Of a DNA stretch of 55,435 nucleotides, positions 23,300 to 33,159 are shown in pieces. Under the pieces are notes generated by a model, which saw only the letters and a list, made by a program, of their open reading frames with translations, was not told where the DNA came from and made no database searches. Both the position numbers and the translations under genes were made by a program. The DNA comes from a virus. The DNA lies in IMG/VR virus record IMGVR_UViG_3300025326_000038, positions 1 to 55,435 of that record; one strand, given 5' to 3'. Position 1 is the stretch's first letter. Each line of letters opens with the position of its first letter.

Positions 23300-23799
23300 T
23301 TAGCTACCAGATCACCGTCGAGGCGAAGGGTGGCCTGCTGACCGATCCGGCTATCGGGCAGCGGTTCGACCGCGAGATCATGGCGACGCTGGCGGAACTG
23401 GGCGTGCTCGGGCAGAACCTGGTCGTCCGTCGCACGCCACACGGCGTCAGCTCGGGTGGCGGTGGGCTCCGCGGGTCCATCTTCACGGAGGCGCACGGGA
23501 CGCCACTCGGGCGTGGGCAGCGCATCGCCTCAAGCGTTTACTACGCTCCGATCGTCGAGCGCGGGCGGCGCCCGGGTGGGCGTCATCCGCCGCCCGGGCC
23601 GATTCTGCTCTGGGTCGTGCGCAAGCTCGGCAAACGCGGAGCCGAGGCCCAGCACGTGGCCTTCCTGATCGGGCGGAAGATCGCCCGGCGTGGGACCGTC
23701 GGCGCGGGCATGTTCGCGCATGCTCTCGTGGATCTCCGCCCGCTCGTCCAGTCGCGGTTTCAGGCGCTCGTGAACCGGATCGGGGAGATCCTCAAGTGA
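23296..23799 (+). CDS. HK97 gp10-like head-tail joining protein
   Basis: 167 aa. The block SVYYAPIVERGRRPG with a following Pro-rich loop (RHPPPGPILLW) is characteristic of the gp10/minor tail family, in which Y-x-x-x-V-E-x-G is conserved. It would connect or close the neck of the tail. ATGA overlap upstream, GTGA overlap downstream. Confidence 0.7.
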   Translation: MISYQITVEAKGGLLTDPAIGQRFDREIMATLAELGVLGQNLVVRRTPHGVSSGGGGLRGSIFTEAHGTPLGRGQRIASSVYYAPIVERGRRPGGRHPPPGPILLWVVRKLGKRGAEAQHVAFLIGRKIARRGTVGAGMFAHALVDLRPLVQSRFQALVNRIGEILK

Positions 23800-24254
23800 G
23801 CCTCTCGGCCATCCGGGCCTCCCTCAAGGCGACGATCCAGACCGTTCCGAACGTCGGCGTCGTCAACGACTTTGAGCCGGCGATCACGCGGGATGAGGAT
23901 CTGACGACCTACTTCGTCGATCCGGCGCTCGACTACATCCTCGGTTGGAGTATGACCCGCGAGACGACCGGCGAGCGGGACGCCTCCTATGCCAGCGATT
24001 TCGAGGATCATCTCTTCGTCCTCCGTGCCTATCGCGCGGTCAAGAACGCGGACGCGTCGGAAGCAGAACTTCAGGATCTCGTCGAACTGGTGCGGACGGC
24101 CATCCGCGCAGAGGAAGGGCCGTGCTGGAACGGCTCGGTGCAGTTCGTGGGCCACCCGCAGGTCCGGATCTTCGAGGCCCGCATGTTTGGTGCGGTCCTC
24201 GTCCACTACTGCGAAGTCACGGTGCTCGTGACGGAGCACGTCACCGTCCCCTAG
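23796..24254 (+). CDS. Putative tail terminator/completion protein
   Basis: 152 aa from GTG. A helix-strand pattern (LSAIRASLKATIQTVPNVG, then DHLFVLRAYRAVKNADAS) with a C-terminal strand pair (HYCEVTVLVTEHVTV) resembles tail-terminator folds. It lies between the gp10-like gene and the tail tube gene, the usual place. Assigned mostly by position. Confidence 0.55.
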   Translation: MSLSAIRASLKATIQTVPNVGVVNDFEPAITRDEDLTTYFVDPALDYILGWSMTRETTGERDASYASDFEDHLFVLRAYRAVKNADASEAELQDLVELVRTAIRAEEGPCWNGSVQFVGHPQVRIFEARMFGAVLVHYCEVTVLVTEHVTVP

Positions 24255-24272
24255 CGGGACACGGAGGGCATC

Positions 24273-25259
24273 ATGGCGAACCTGACAGTGCCGCGCAGCC
24301 GGCGGATGGTGGTCGCGATGAAGGTCGAGTCGACCTATGGCACCGACGCCTTCGGCGGCTCCTATCTCGCGGCCAACATCGTGCCTGCCTTCAACATCAG
24401 CCCGGCGATCACGCTCGAGGAGATCGAGAACCTGGCGCTCTCCGGCGACATCGGGCGGCTCCCCAGCGGGATCGGCCGCGAACTGGCCGGGGTCACCTTC
24501 GAAATGTTCATCCGTGGGGCCGGCGCTGCATACTCGGCCAGCGTCAAGCCGGAGGCGGACAGCGCGTTGCAGGCCTGCGGCCTGAGTTCCACATTCAGCG
24601 GCGGCGCCGGCGCGGAGATCGTCACTGTCGACCCGGTGGCCACTCCCTCTTCCTACACGATCTACATCGTGCAGGAGAATGGCTCCACGCTGAAGATGGG
24701 CGGCTGCTTCGGCGACGTGGACTTCACCATGCGGGCGGGTGGGATCATCACCGCGCGCTTCAGCTTCCAGGGGATGCTCCTCGGCGAATCGGACGTGGCC
24801 TTCGTGGCGGGCACGATTGCCGGGACGCCGGCCTATCCGACGGTCAAGTCCGCGGCCTTCCAGATCGATACCGACAACTATGCGCCGCGAATCGGGACGA
24901 TCGGCTTCCGGATGGGTAATGTGCTCCAGGCCGTGCCGTCGGTCAACGCCGTGGGTGGTGTGGCCGGGTTCTTCATCGCGGATCGCCGGCCGCTGTTCAC
25001 GATCGATCCAGAGGCGAATTCGATCGCGACGCACGACTGGTTCACCGACCACAAGGCCGGCACGCTCATGGATGCCAGCTTCCTCATCGGGAGCGTGCAA
25101 TACAACAAGCTCCAGTTCAAGTTCAACGCCTCCCTGGCGGCGGGCTTGCAGATCGTCCAGCGGTCCTGGGGCTCGCGCGATGGGCTCACGTCGTTCCCGA
25201 CGACCCTGCTCGCGACGATCAGTGCAGGCCAAGATGACTTCAGCCTGATCTTCAGCTGA
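24273..25259 (+). CDS. Major tail tube protein
   Basis: 328 aa, beta-rich with repeated Gly/Thr/Ser strands. MKVESTYGTDAFGG at the start and AGGIITARFSFQGMLLGES in the middle are typical of tube proteins that assemble as stacked hexamers. GGAGGGC precedes the ATG. The next gene in most siphoviruses would be the tail chaperone, but here an HNH endonuclease gene intervenes. Confidence 0.75.
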   Translation: MANLTVPRSRRMVVAMKVESTYGTDAFGGSYLAANIVPAFNISPAITLEEIENLALSGDIGRLPSGIGRELAGVTFEMFIRGAGAAYSASVKPEADSALQACGLSSTFSGGAGAEIVTVDPVATPSSYTIYIVQENGSTLKMGGCFGDVDFTMRAGGIITARFSFQGMLLGESDVAFVAGTIAGTPAYPTVKSAAFQIDTDNYAPRIGTIGFRMGNVLQAVPSVNAVGGVAGFFIADRRPLFTIDPEANSIATHDWFTDHKAGTLMDASFLIGSVQYNKLQFKFNASLAAGLQIVQRSWGSRDGLTSFPTTLLATISAGQDDFSLIFS

Positions 25260-25268
25260 GAGAGGCGC

Positions 25269-25943
25269 ATGGAAATAAAGCGCTGCAAGAAGTGCGGCGA
25301 AGAGAAGCCCCTGACCGAGTTTTATAAGGGGCGTCTGAATCGCGGTGGCTACATTCCTCGATGCAAGTCCTGCATCAAGGCGGTGATGGCGGCGTTCTAT
25401 CTAAAAAACAAAGACCGGATTCTATCTAGAAGCATGGCCTGGGCGAAGACAAATCATGTCCACGTTGCTGCATTGGCGATGGTTCGTAACCGTCGCCGTG
25501 GTGTGAAACCGAAGCGCGTGTTTGCCTCCGAAGAGGACAGGATGGCGGCTCGTGGTGATTACAAGCGGGTCTACGTAGAACGATACCCGGATCGTGTCAA
25601 TGCCGCGAAGGCCAGCTATGCGGCGAGGTTCCCTGAACGGATCAAGGCTTTTCTTGCTACCGCGACGGCTCGCCGCAGGGCCGCTCCTGGTGTCGTGACT
25701 GGAGCGGAATGGAAATCGCTCCTCATATTCTATGAACATCGATGCGGCCAATGTGGAGCGTCGGGCGAGAAACTGACCGTCGACCACTTCATCCCGATCA
25801 TCAAGGGTGGTCATCATTCGTGGGACAATGTCTGGCCACTCTGTCTCAAGTGCAATCTTCGGAAGGGTACCCGTATGCCGCTAGAAGCGCACCCGCCGCA
25901 CGTCACCGAACGACAGGAGGCCGCATGTCAGGCCCAAGCGTAA
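25269..25943 (+). CDS. HNH homing-type endonuclease with N-terminal zinc finger
   Basis: 224 aa. Residues 6-40 carry a CKKCG...CKSC finger. A basic helical linker follows. The C-terminal HNH domain shows CGQCG, LTVDHFIPIIKGG (first His after Asp), WDNVWPLCLKCN (Asn and zinc cysteines) and a last helix. This is the layout of free-standing phage HNH genes that cut intergenic targets. Its lower GC and position between tail tube and chaperone genes indicate a mobile insertion. Confidence 0.9.
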   Translation: MEIKRCKKCGEEKPLTEFYKGRLNRGGYIPRCKSCIKAVMAAFYLKNKDRILSRSMAWAKTNHVHVAALAMVRNRRRGVKPKRVFASEEDRMAARGDYKRVYVERYPDRVNAAKASYAARFPERIKAFLATATARRRAAPGVVTGAEWKSLLIFYEHRCGQCGASGEKLTVDHFIPIIKGGHHSWDNVWPLCLKCNLRKGTRMPLEAHPPHVTERQEAACQAQA

Positions 25944-26416
25944 CCAGTCACTCCAACGGGGGGCCCCCAGCCCGCCTCGCGACCATCGCGGAGATCCTCG
26001 CCGCCTCCGAGACACACATCACGCTCCCTGGCCTCTCGGCCACGGTAGGCGAAGCCTGTTCGCTCAAGGTTCGGAAGCTCGCCCGTGCGGAGTTCTTGCT
26101 GTGCCTCCCGCCGAATCCTCCCGGCTCCGAGTCCTGGGACCGGGAGGACTGGGCGGCGAAGGAGGCGGCCTGGCTCGAAACGCTGCCGCCCGAGATCATC
26201 GAGGCCCGTCGGCGCACGCTGGCGGAGCTCAATGTCAAGGTGGTGGCGATGGCTTCGCTCGATCCTGCGCTGACCATGGAGCAAGCATTGCGCTTGGGTG
26301 ACGATGCCCTTGTGGCGGCAGCGGCGATTTTGCGATTCTCTGGAATCACGTCAGAGGCAAAACATGGAATCACGTCAGAAGTAAAGGAAGAGGAGTCCGC
26401 GGCCGGTGTTGCCTGA
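25925..26416 (+). CDS. Putative tail assembly chaperone (first component)
   Basis: 163 aa, start inside the end of the HNH gene. Compact acidic alpha/beta protein (LPGLSATVGEACSLKVRKLA, then REDWAAKEAAWLETLPPEI). The C-terminus has a seven-residue repeat (GITSEAK, GITSEVK) encoded by direct repeats near 26,340. Placement before a second ORF and the tape measure gene matches G/GT-type chaperones. It overlaps the next frame by 11 bases. Confidence 0.55.
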   Translation: MSGPSVTSHSNGGPPARLATIAEILAASETHITLPGLSATVGEACSLKVRKLARAEFLLCLPPNPPGSESWDREDWAAKEAAWLETLPPEIIEARRRTLAELNVKVVAMASLDPALTMEQALRLGDDALVAAAAILRFSGITSEAKHGITSEVKEEESAAGVA

Positions 26417-27032
26417 TTTCCTCCTGCCTATCACCCTGCCCACCGGGGCGGTTTCGCTCCTCGCCCGGGATGTGACCGTGGCCGAGTTCTTTCACGGCTT
26501 TCCGAATTCGGCGCCGGCCATGCCCTGCTATGCGAAAGAGACGCCGGAGGGCCAGCAGGCGATTACGGCGGCCCTCGAGGGGTGGGCGGATGCCCTGCTC
26601 ACGCGCGTCGTGCTGGCTCCTTCACTGCCGCTCTGGGTGGTTCAGCGGATGGGCCGCGCGCGCGATGACGCGCTGATGCCCTACCTCCGGACCGTGGGAT
26701 GGATCCCCGGGGGCGCCTCGGCGGACCCTGCGCGCGCCCTCGACCCGTCATCTCCGCCAGCGGACACGCACACGTGGGCTCGCATGGAGGCGGCCTGGAT
26801 CGTGAGCCTCCCGCCCTTTACGACGGTCCCCGCCGAGAACATCAAGGCGGCGATCAAGCTCCTGGCGAGCAAGTGCCGGACGGCGCCGCACGTCGTGTGG
26901 ACCGGGTGGCGGATTTCTGAGTTCTTGTTCGACTGGCGCATCCTGCTCCAGGACGATCTGCTCAAGCGGGGCGGGGCCGCGGCATCGGATGGCGATGAGT
27001 TCCTTCGGGCTTCGGGGATCGAGGACGAGTGA
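26406..27032 (+). CDS. Putative tail assembly chaperone (second component)
   Basis: 208 aa from a GTG inside the previous gene. The frame is open upstream from 26,385, so a +1 (or -2) shift could join the two products, but no clear slippery heptamer is seen. Helical, with VVWTGWRISEFLFDWRILLQ near the end. It precedes the tape measure gene, the usual position of the chaperone that coats it. Confidence 0.5.
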   Translation: MLPDFLLPITLPTGAVSLLARDVTVAEFFHGFPNSAPAMPCYAKETPEGQQAITAALEGWADALLTRVVLAPSLPLWVVQRMGRARDDALMPYLRTVGWIPGGASADPARALDPSSPPADTHTWARMEAAWIVSLPPFTTVPAENIKAAIKLLASKCRTAPHVVWTGWRISEFLFDWRILLQDDLLKRGGAAASDGDEFLRASGIEDE

Positions 27033-29878
27033 TGGCTGACAACACCATCGGTATCAACATTACCGCGACGAACACGACCGGTCCCGAGTTCGAGAAGATC
27101 CGCGCGCTCACGAAGATGATGGGTGAGACGGTTGCATCGGCGTCGAAGAGCATGGGCGAGGGCTTCGGCCAGGTCTCGCGGGTGACGCGCGCGCTCGCCG
27201 CCGATGTCGGCTCGTCACTGAACCCGACGCTGGGTGCGATGGTCGGGAATCTCGGTCTCGTGGCGCGCGGCGCGGGCTCGATGGGTGCGGCACTCGCGGG
27301 CGTAACGGCGGTCGCCGTCGTGGGCGCGGTCGCGCTCAAGGGCTATTTCGATTCGGTGCTCAATGCGGCGGAGGCGCAAGCCAAGCTCAACATCGCAGTC
27401 CAGAGCTTCGACATCGCCTCGACACAGCAGGCGATGCTGGCCGCCTCGATCGAGCTGGAAGCCTATGCCGAGCGCGCGAAGACCTTCGGCGGGCGGCTCC
27501 GGAATGCGTTCGGCGACCTCTCGGATGCGCTCGGGATCACGCGCTCCGCGATGCAGGATCTCCAGGCGGCGGCCGCCGCCACGGCGCTGAATCTCCCGCT
27601 GGCCCAGGCGAAGAGCACGACAGAGGCGCTCCTCCAGCAGGTGCAGGCCACGATTCAGTTGCGCGGGATGCAGCTGGGTAAGGCTGAGGTCCTCCAGGAT
27701 GAGGAGGAATACCTCCGGCTCGTCAAGGCGATCAACCAGGAGTTGAGCGCCCAGTTCAGCCTGGAAGAGCGGAATCTCCGGATCAAGGCGCAGCAGGCCA
27801 TCGGCGCCGCCGGCGCCCGCAACGCCTCGCCCGCTGAGATCGGCATGATCGAGGGGCGCCTGGACAAGGACATCAGTACCCTGGCCACGCGCGCCCGCGT
27901 GGCGTTCGAGGGCCTCGAGGAGCAGCGGCGCCGGGTCAGGATGGGGCGTTTCGCCGCCGAGCTTCAGACGGCCGTCGCCGGTGCGAATCAGGCAGAAATG
28001 GGATTCACCGGCGTCAGCCCGGAGGATGCGGCGCTCGGGGTGCGGCGCGCCGCGGCCGGCGCCGAGCGGCTGCTCGCGATCGACCAGGCGCGCGTGAATG
28101 TCCTCCGCGAGCAGGGGGCGCTCACGGACGCCCAGCGGCTCTCGCTCGAGATGGCGGCGGTCGAGGCGGAGCGCCAGCTCAAGGTGCAGCAGGCCGGGTT
28201 CGATCTGGACAAGCAGGCGCTCGCCAACATGGAGGCCAGCGTACGCACGGCGGAGATCGTGCGGGCGGGACGCGAGCAGAACGAGCCACTCGCGGGCCTG
28301 GCAGCGGGCTTCCGCCTCGCGGCCGACGAAGCCGAACGCTCGGGCGCGATCATGACGACGTTCGCGCAGCAGACGGCCAGTAACATGCAGCGGGAGTTTT
28401 CGGACGGGTTCTTCAGCGTCATCACCGGCGAGTTCAAGAAGCTCCCGGACATCGGGCGACAGTTCGGCCTGGCCATGGTCCGGAGCCTCACGGATGCCTT
28501 AGCGACGATGGCGACGGCGCCCCTCTTGCGCTCGCTCCAGCAAGGGCTCGGTTTCGGCGGCGGTCAGACCTTCGTCCGCGGCCTGGGCCTCCTCGGCGCG
28601 GGCATGAGCCCGGGCGGTCTGGTCGAGGTCGGTGGGCAGCTCTTCCAGTCCGTCGCCGCGGGCGGTGGGCAGACGGTGCTCGTGCCGATGGCGGCGGGTT
28701 CTGCGGGTGGCGCCAGCGTCGCCGCCTCCATGGCGGGCATCGGGGGCCGAGCGGCAGGCGGCGGCACGGGCGGCACCGGTGGTTTCCTGAGTCTCTTCAG
28801 CGATGCGGGCTCCGCGCTCCGGGCGTTCCTCAACACGCCGCTCTCCTCGGTCGCGCCCTCGCTCTTCGGGGCCAGCACAGTCTCGGCCGGGGCCGCGTCC
28901 GCAGAGATGGCCACCGTGTCGGCGACCAGTGCCGAGATTCAGGCGATGGCGGGAGGCTCCGGTGCGACGATCGGGACCGCGCTCGGTGCGACGGCTGCCC
29001 TAGCGGGGCTAGCTTTCACGATCTACGGCGGGCTGTCAAATCCGCCCACGGCGACCAATATCGCCACGAGCGCCGTCTCGGGCGCCATCAGCGGCGCGAT
29101 CCTTGGATCATATTTCGGGCCCTACGGCACGGTGATCGGCGCCGTCGCCGGCGCGGCCCTCGGTGGCGGCGCCGCTGCCCTGGGCAAACCCGACCCGGCT
29201 GCGAAGAAAGCCCGCCAGCAGGCGGAGGTCAACCGGGCGGTGGGGGCGGCGCAGGCGCTCGGGGGCGCCGTGCAGGCGACGAACAGTGTGCAGGAACTCT
29301 TCGATCTACTCGCGGCCAATGGCTCGGGGACGAGCGGGGGCACCTCCGCGGTGGCGATCGGGACGCTCGTCTATCCCAGCGGCATGCCGGACGTCGGGCC
29401 GGGGCTCGCGATCGGTTATCCGAACGCTGCCTTTGCCGTGGCCACGGTGGACGAGTTCCGCCGCTACGGCCCCACGAGCTTCCGCGCGGTGATCCAGGCC
29501 GGCGTCAACCCCAGCTTCCTGAGTGGGCCGAATGCCGATCTCGAGACGGCGGTGAAGAGTAAGTTGCGGCAACTGATCCAGATGGAATCCCAAATCGAGC
29601 TGTCGACCTCCGATCTCCTCGCCAGCCCCTTCGGCGGCACCGTCCAGCGGACGACGACCTTCCGCGCGGATCAAGCCGGGGCCTTCGCCGGGCAGCAGCT
29701 CCGCGTCGAAGGGCCGTCCTTGAACGGGCTCACGCCGGAACAGCGGGTGGCGTTCCTGAAGGACCTCGCCAAGCTCGACCAGGACCTGAACCTCAACATC
29801 CTCTACCGCGATCCCGCCACGGACGAGATCGTGAGCATCTCGGCGACGCCGTTCTCGGGCGACGTCGTGCGGGTCTGA
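27032..29878 (+). CDS. Tape measure protein
   Basis: 948 aa. N-terminal Gly/Ala-rich region with a hydrophobic segment (LAGVTAVAVVGAVALKGYF). Long heptad-rich helices (about 120-450) include EAQAKLNIAVQSF and EERNLRIKAQQAI. A Gly/Ala-rich stretch with further hydrophobic helices (about 490-740) and a folded C-terminal domain follow. The protein sets tail length. By the usual 0.15 nm per residue this would be about 140 nm, consistent with a siphovirus. A GTG at 27,029 is an alternative start. Confidence 0.85.
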   Translation: MADNTIGINITATNTTGPEFEKIRALTKMMGETVASASKSMGEGFGQVSRVTRALAADVGSSLNPTLGAMVGNLGLVARGAGSMGAALAGVTAVAVVGAVALKGYFDSVLNAAEAQAKLNIAVQSFDIASTQQAMLAASIELEAYAERAKTFGGRLRNAFGDLSDALGITRSAMQDLQAAAAATALNLPLAQAKSTTEALLQQVQATIQLRGMQLGKAEVLQDEEEYLRLVKAINQELSAQFSLEERNLRIKAQQAIGAAGARNASPAEIGMIEGRLDKDISTLATRARVAFEGLEEQRRRVRMGRFAAELQTAVAGANQAEMGFTGVSPEDAALGVRRAAAGAERLLAIDQARVNVLREQGALTDAQRLSLEMAAVEAERQLKVQQAGFDLDKQALANMEASVRTAEIVRAGREQNEPLAGLAAGFRLAADEAERSGAIMTTFAQQTASNMQREFSDGFFSVITGEFKKLPDIGRQFGLAMVRSLTDALATMATAPLLRSLQQGLGFGGGQTFVRGLGLLGAGMSPGGLVEVGGQLFQSVAAGGGQTVLVPMAAGSAGGASVAASMAGIGGRAAGGGTGGTGGFLSLFSDAGSALRAFLNTPLSSVAPSLFGASTVSAGAASAEMATVSATSAEIQAMAGGSGATIGTALGATAALAGLAFTIYGGLSNPPTATNIATSAVSGAISGAILGSYFGPYGTVIGAVAGAALGGGAAALGKPDPAAKKARQQAEVNRAVGAAQALGGAVQATNSVQELFDLLAANGSGTSGGTSAVAIGTLVYPSGMPDVGPGLAIGYPNAAFAVATVDEFRRYGPTSFRAVIQAGVNPSFLSGPNADLETAVKSKLRQLIQMESQIELSTSDLLASPFGGTVQRTTTFRADQAGAFAGQQLRVEGPSLNGLTPEQRVAFLKDLAKLDQDLNLNILYRDPATDEIVSISATPFSGDVVRV

Positions 29879-29879
29879 G

Positions 29880-30455
29880 ATGGCCACCGCCACCGCGTTC
29901 TACCCGAGCCTGAGTTACGGTGTGACGCCGACGGTCATCAATTTCGGGGCCAGTGAGCCGCGCGAAGTGGCCTCGCTGATCGAGATCAACGAGGCGGCCA
30001 TCCGCAAGCAGAACGTCGCCGAAGACGGGACGACGGAGACGCTCTTTCTCCGGATCGAGACACAAGTGCGGCTGTCCTTTCAGTTTCTGACGAAGGCCAC
30101 GATCGACGCCATTCGCACCTGGTGGCGGACCCATGCCGCGCTGGGCTTGGCGTCCGGACTCAAGCTCGATCGCTTGGAGACGGCGGCGGGGCAACTGGAA
30201 TACGACACCTATAACACGTTCTTCACGACGGCCGAGCTGGTGGACGTGCAGTGGCAGCCCCGCCGAACGACCCCGCGAGGCATTCACTACGCGCTCTCGC
30301 TGACCTTCCGCCAAGGGACGCCGCCGTCCTTCACGCCGCGGGTCGGGAGCCTCTGGCTGACCGGCTATGCGCCGACCGTGCGACAGGCCTCGCTCCTGAC
30401 GCCGACAACGGGCGCGCTCGTGCTGACCGGGGTTGCGCCCACGCGGACGCCATGA
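29880..30455 (+). CDS. Distal tail-like protein with two GxLxLxGxAP repeats
   Basis: 191 aa. A beta-rich body (FYPSLSYGVTPTVINFGAS, and RLSFQFLTKATIDAIRTWW) resembles small baseplate or distal-tail proteins. The last 40 residues carry two copies of the module seen in three later proteins: GSLWLTGYAPTV and GALVLTGVAPTR. It lies between tape measure and tail-tip genes. Confidence 0.6.
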   Translation: MATATAFYPSLSYGVTPTVINFGASEPREVASLIEINEAAIRKQNVAEDGTTETLFLRIETQVRLSFQFLTKATIDAIRTWWRTHAALGLASGLKLDRLETAAGQLEYDTYNTFFTTAELVDVQWQPRRTTPRGIHYALSLTFRQGTPPSFTPRVGSLWLTGYAPTVRQASLLTPTTGALVLTGVAPTRTP

Positions 30456-32740
30456 AAACCGCCACGGCGCCCTATCTCGTCCAGCAGAATCAGCTCCAAA
30501 CCCAGCCGCGTCTCTTCGTGCGCTTTTATGCCATTCCGTCCTTCGCCTCGGCGGTCGACTACGCCTTCTCCAGGGATTTCTCGACCGGCGAGATTCTGCA
30601 ACCGACGACAGAGAAGCTCACGATGCTGATGAAGGTGGCCGGCGTCGCGCAATCGATCAGCCCGGAGCTGGGGCAGTCGACGATCGGGCAGTTCACGCTG
30701 ACCTTCCAGGATCGAGCTGGTGAGATCCTCCGCCATATGGGGCAGCGCGTGCTACGGCTGAACGCGACCATGACGGCCACGGACCCGCCCTCAGGCGGCG
30801 CGCTCATGGTGATTGAAGATCCGTCTGGATTTCCGACCACCGGCACGCTCGACGTGTTTACCGGCGGCGTTGCCGAACGCATCCGGTATCAGGCCTACGA
30901 TGCCGTGACGCGGCGCTTTCTCGACATCACGCGTGCGGTCGATGGGACGGTCGCGGCGGGGCATGCGATCGGCGATCTCGTGCAGAACGGGGAGCAGATC
31001 CGCCCCGGGACCCGCGTGCAGATCTACGCCGGCTATGCGGGGTTGGCGGAATCCGCGTATATGCCGTATATCAAGATGCTCGTGACCTCCCGCGAAGTGG
31101 CCACGGATGGGATCACGGTGACGATCCGCGTAGCCGACATGCAGCGCACCACGCGACAGACCATTTTCCTCCAGGCGAGCCAGGACACGCCGACGCTTAT
31201 CACGGGGAATCCGCTGACGATTCTCCTGCGCGTCCTGCTCTCAACCGGCCTGGGTACGAACGGGCCGTATGACGTGCTCTCGGCTGCCGACGGGCTCAAG
31301 GTGCCCGAGAGCTTCGTGGATGTCGCCGCGATCGAAACACTGCGGGCCCTCGAGTTCCCCACCGAGACCTACGCCTATTCCCTCGTCGGACCGCAAGAGG
31401 GCAAGCGGTTTCTGGAGAAGGACATTCTGCAATCGCTCAACTGCTATCCCTTCGTGACACAGGAGGGGAAGCTCACCGTCAAGCGGTATAAGACCTTTGT
31501 CCCGCCCGGGACCATTGCGGCCCTCTTCACCCAGCAGGACATCATCAGCTGGGGATGGAACGCCGGCGACGGCAACATCATCAACATCGTGCAGTTCGAG
31601 TACGAGTTCAATCAGAGCGCCGGGGCGCCGGGCGAGTACGGGCTCCGGCAGGTGTACACGAAGACGGCGTCGTTCGATCGCTATGGGGCTAAGCCGCGCT
31701 TGCTCATTCAGTCGATGGGCATTCAGAAGAGCGAGGACGCGCAGACGATCCTCGATGATCGCGCCTTCGAGGTCTTTCGCCGATTCTCGGAGCCCCCGGC
31801 CCAGCTCACTGTGCAATGCTTCTACCGCAATCATCTGCTCGAGCCCGGGGATCTGGTGCAGGTCACCCACCCGAACATCCTCAACATCAATACCGGGCTG
31901 CGCGGGCTGGAGGACGAAGTCTTCGAGGTCGTCAACATGAGTCCCGGCTTCGATGCCGGGATGGTCACGTTGCAGCTCCTCTGGGTGGCCTCGATTGCGC
32001 CGATTACGCCACCGACCTCCGGGGGCGAGATTCCCCTTGTGCCGCCGTTCGGGCCAGGGAACTTCCCCGAGGTGGATGTCATCGGCTGGTGGGAAGACTT
32101 CTTTACGATCCTCGATCCCTCTCCAGCTGTGGGCGGCAAAGTCATGCCCAGTGGGAACTGGAACGGAACGAGCCCGTTCACCTTGTCGGGGAAGTCGATC
32201 GGCACGGTCATTGTAGCGGGCGCGGGAACGACCTTCGCGCAGATGACCCTCGCGAAAGACAATGGGGCTTTTGCGCGTGGACTCTGGATCGCCTCCAGCA
32301 ATCAAGCGCTCTGGGTGCGCTGGGCGCAGTACGGAACTGGCGCTGGGATACGATTCCTTGGGCTGGCCGGTAACACTGAAGTCGGTAATTCATTCGGCCC
32401 ATCCGACGCCCTCATCTACGATGGCGTCTACTTTACCCACACCGCTGGGGGGTTTATCGAATGTGTCTGCTGTAAGCTGACGAATCCGGCGCAACCTGCC
32501 ACGCGGGTGGAGACGCGCATCACGACCGCAATCAGCGCGGCGGATGGGGTCTACCACATCGGGAAAGCGCGCAGCAGCGGCAACGGCGCCTCGGTCGAGT
32601 TCTTCATCGACGGCGTCAGCGTGGGCGTCATCACGACGACCATTCCGACCGTCAACCTGGGTCCCGGGGCGAGCGGGAGTTCTTTCAGCGGCGCGGTCGG
32701 TCTGGAAATCGATTACTTCGGCGTGTCGGTGCCGCGATGA
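30452..32740 (+). CDS. Tail tip / baseplate hub protein, 762 aa
   Basis: N-terminal hub-like half: repeated beta domains, RVQIYAGYAGLAESAYMPYI and a run of strand-rich segments similar to gp27/gp44-type hubs. The middle shows LEPGDLVQVTHPNIL. The C-terminal part (about 530-762) is a lectin-like beta sandwich (SGKSIGTVIVAGAGTTFAQM, NGASVEFFIDGVSVGVI), which may bind glycans. It would form the tail tip and may contact the cell surface. Assigned by position and domain style. Confidence 0.65.
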   Translation: MKTATAPYLVQQNQLQTQPRLFVRFYAIPSFASAVDYAFSRDFSTGEILQPTTEKLTMLMKVAGVAQSISPELGQSTIGQFTLTFQDRAGEILRHMGQRVLRLNATMTATDPPSGGALMVIEDPSGFPTTGTLDVFTGGVAERIRYQAYDAVTRRFLDITRAVDGTVAAGHAIGDLVQNGEQIRPGTRVQIYAGYAGLAESAYMPYIKMLVTSREVATDGITVTIRVADMQRTTRQTIFLQASQDTPTLITGNPLTILLRVLLSTGLGTNGPYDVLSAADGLKVPESFVDVAAIETLRALEFPTETYAYSLVGPQEGKRFLEKDILQSLNCYPFVTQEGKLTVKRYKTFVPPGTIAALFTQQDIISWGWNAGDGNIINIVQFEYEFNQSAGAPGEYGLRQVYTKTASFDRYGAKPRLLIQSMGIQKSEDAQTILDDRAFEVFRRFSEPPAQLTVQCFYRNHLLEPGDLVQVTHPNILNINTGLRGLEDEVFEVVNMSPGFDAGMVTLQLLWVASIAPITPPTSGGEIPLVPPFGPGNFPEVDVIGWWEDFFTILDPSPAVGGKVMPSGNWNGTSPFTLSGKSIGTVIVAGAGTTFAQMTLAKDNGAFARGLWIASSNQALWVRWAQYGTGAGIRFLGLAGNTEVGNSFGPSDALIYDGVYFTHTAGGFIECVCCKLTNPAQPATRVETRITTAISAADGVYHIGKARSSGNGASVEFFIDGVSVGVITTTIPTVNLGPGASGSSFSGAVGLEIDYFGVSVPR

Positions 32741-33159
32741 CGCCACTCCTCGAGCAGACGGCGGCCAAGCTCAAGCGCGACGAGGGCCGGCGGCCGAAGC
32801 CCTATCAAGATACGCGCGGGATCTGGACGGTGGGCTACGGGACAAATCTGACCAGCGGATGGTTGTCTGAGGCGGCGATGACGCAGATGTTGATGGACCG
32901 ACTCCAGGAGGTGGAGACGGCCTGCCTCGCGCTGCCGATCTGGAAGGATCTCTCGGAGCCCCGTAAGGGCGTGTTGCTGAACATCGGCTATCACGTGGGC
33001 TTCGAGGGGCTCATGCGCTTTCGGCTCATGTACCAGGCGCTCGAAGCGCGGGACTATCCACGCGCGGCGGCGGAAATTCTTGACAGCGACGCGGCGCGAG
33101 AGGTTGGCGCCCGCTACGACCGCCTCGCCAAGGCGATGCGCGAGGACGCCTGGGTATGA
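32737..33159 (+). CDS. Endolysin, T4-type lysozyme (GH24)
   Basis: 140 aa. The catalytic triad has exact T4-lysozyme spacing: Glu16 (RDEG), Asp25 (YQD) and Thr31 (IWTVGYG). There is no signal peptide or SAR helix, so it should depend on a holin for export. It cleaves the GlcNAc-MurNAc bonds of peptidoglycan. It is the first gene of the lysis cassette. Confidence 0.9.
   Translation: MTPLLEQTAAKLKRDEGRRPKPYQDTRGIWTVGYGTNLTSGWLSEAAMTQMLMDRLQEVETACLALPIWKDLSEPRKGVLLNIGYHVGFEGLMRFRLMYQALEARDYPRAAAEILDSDAAREVGARYDRLAKAMREDAWV

Noticed and set aside
26385-26416. Programmed -1 frameshift between tail chaperones
   Set aside because: The frame relation is +1/-2 and no slippery heptamer is visible.
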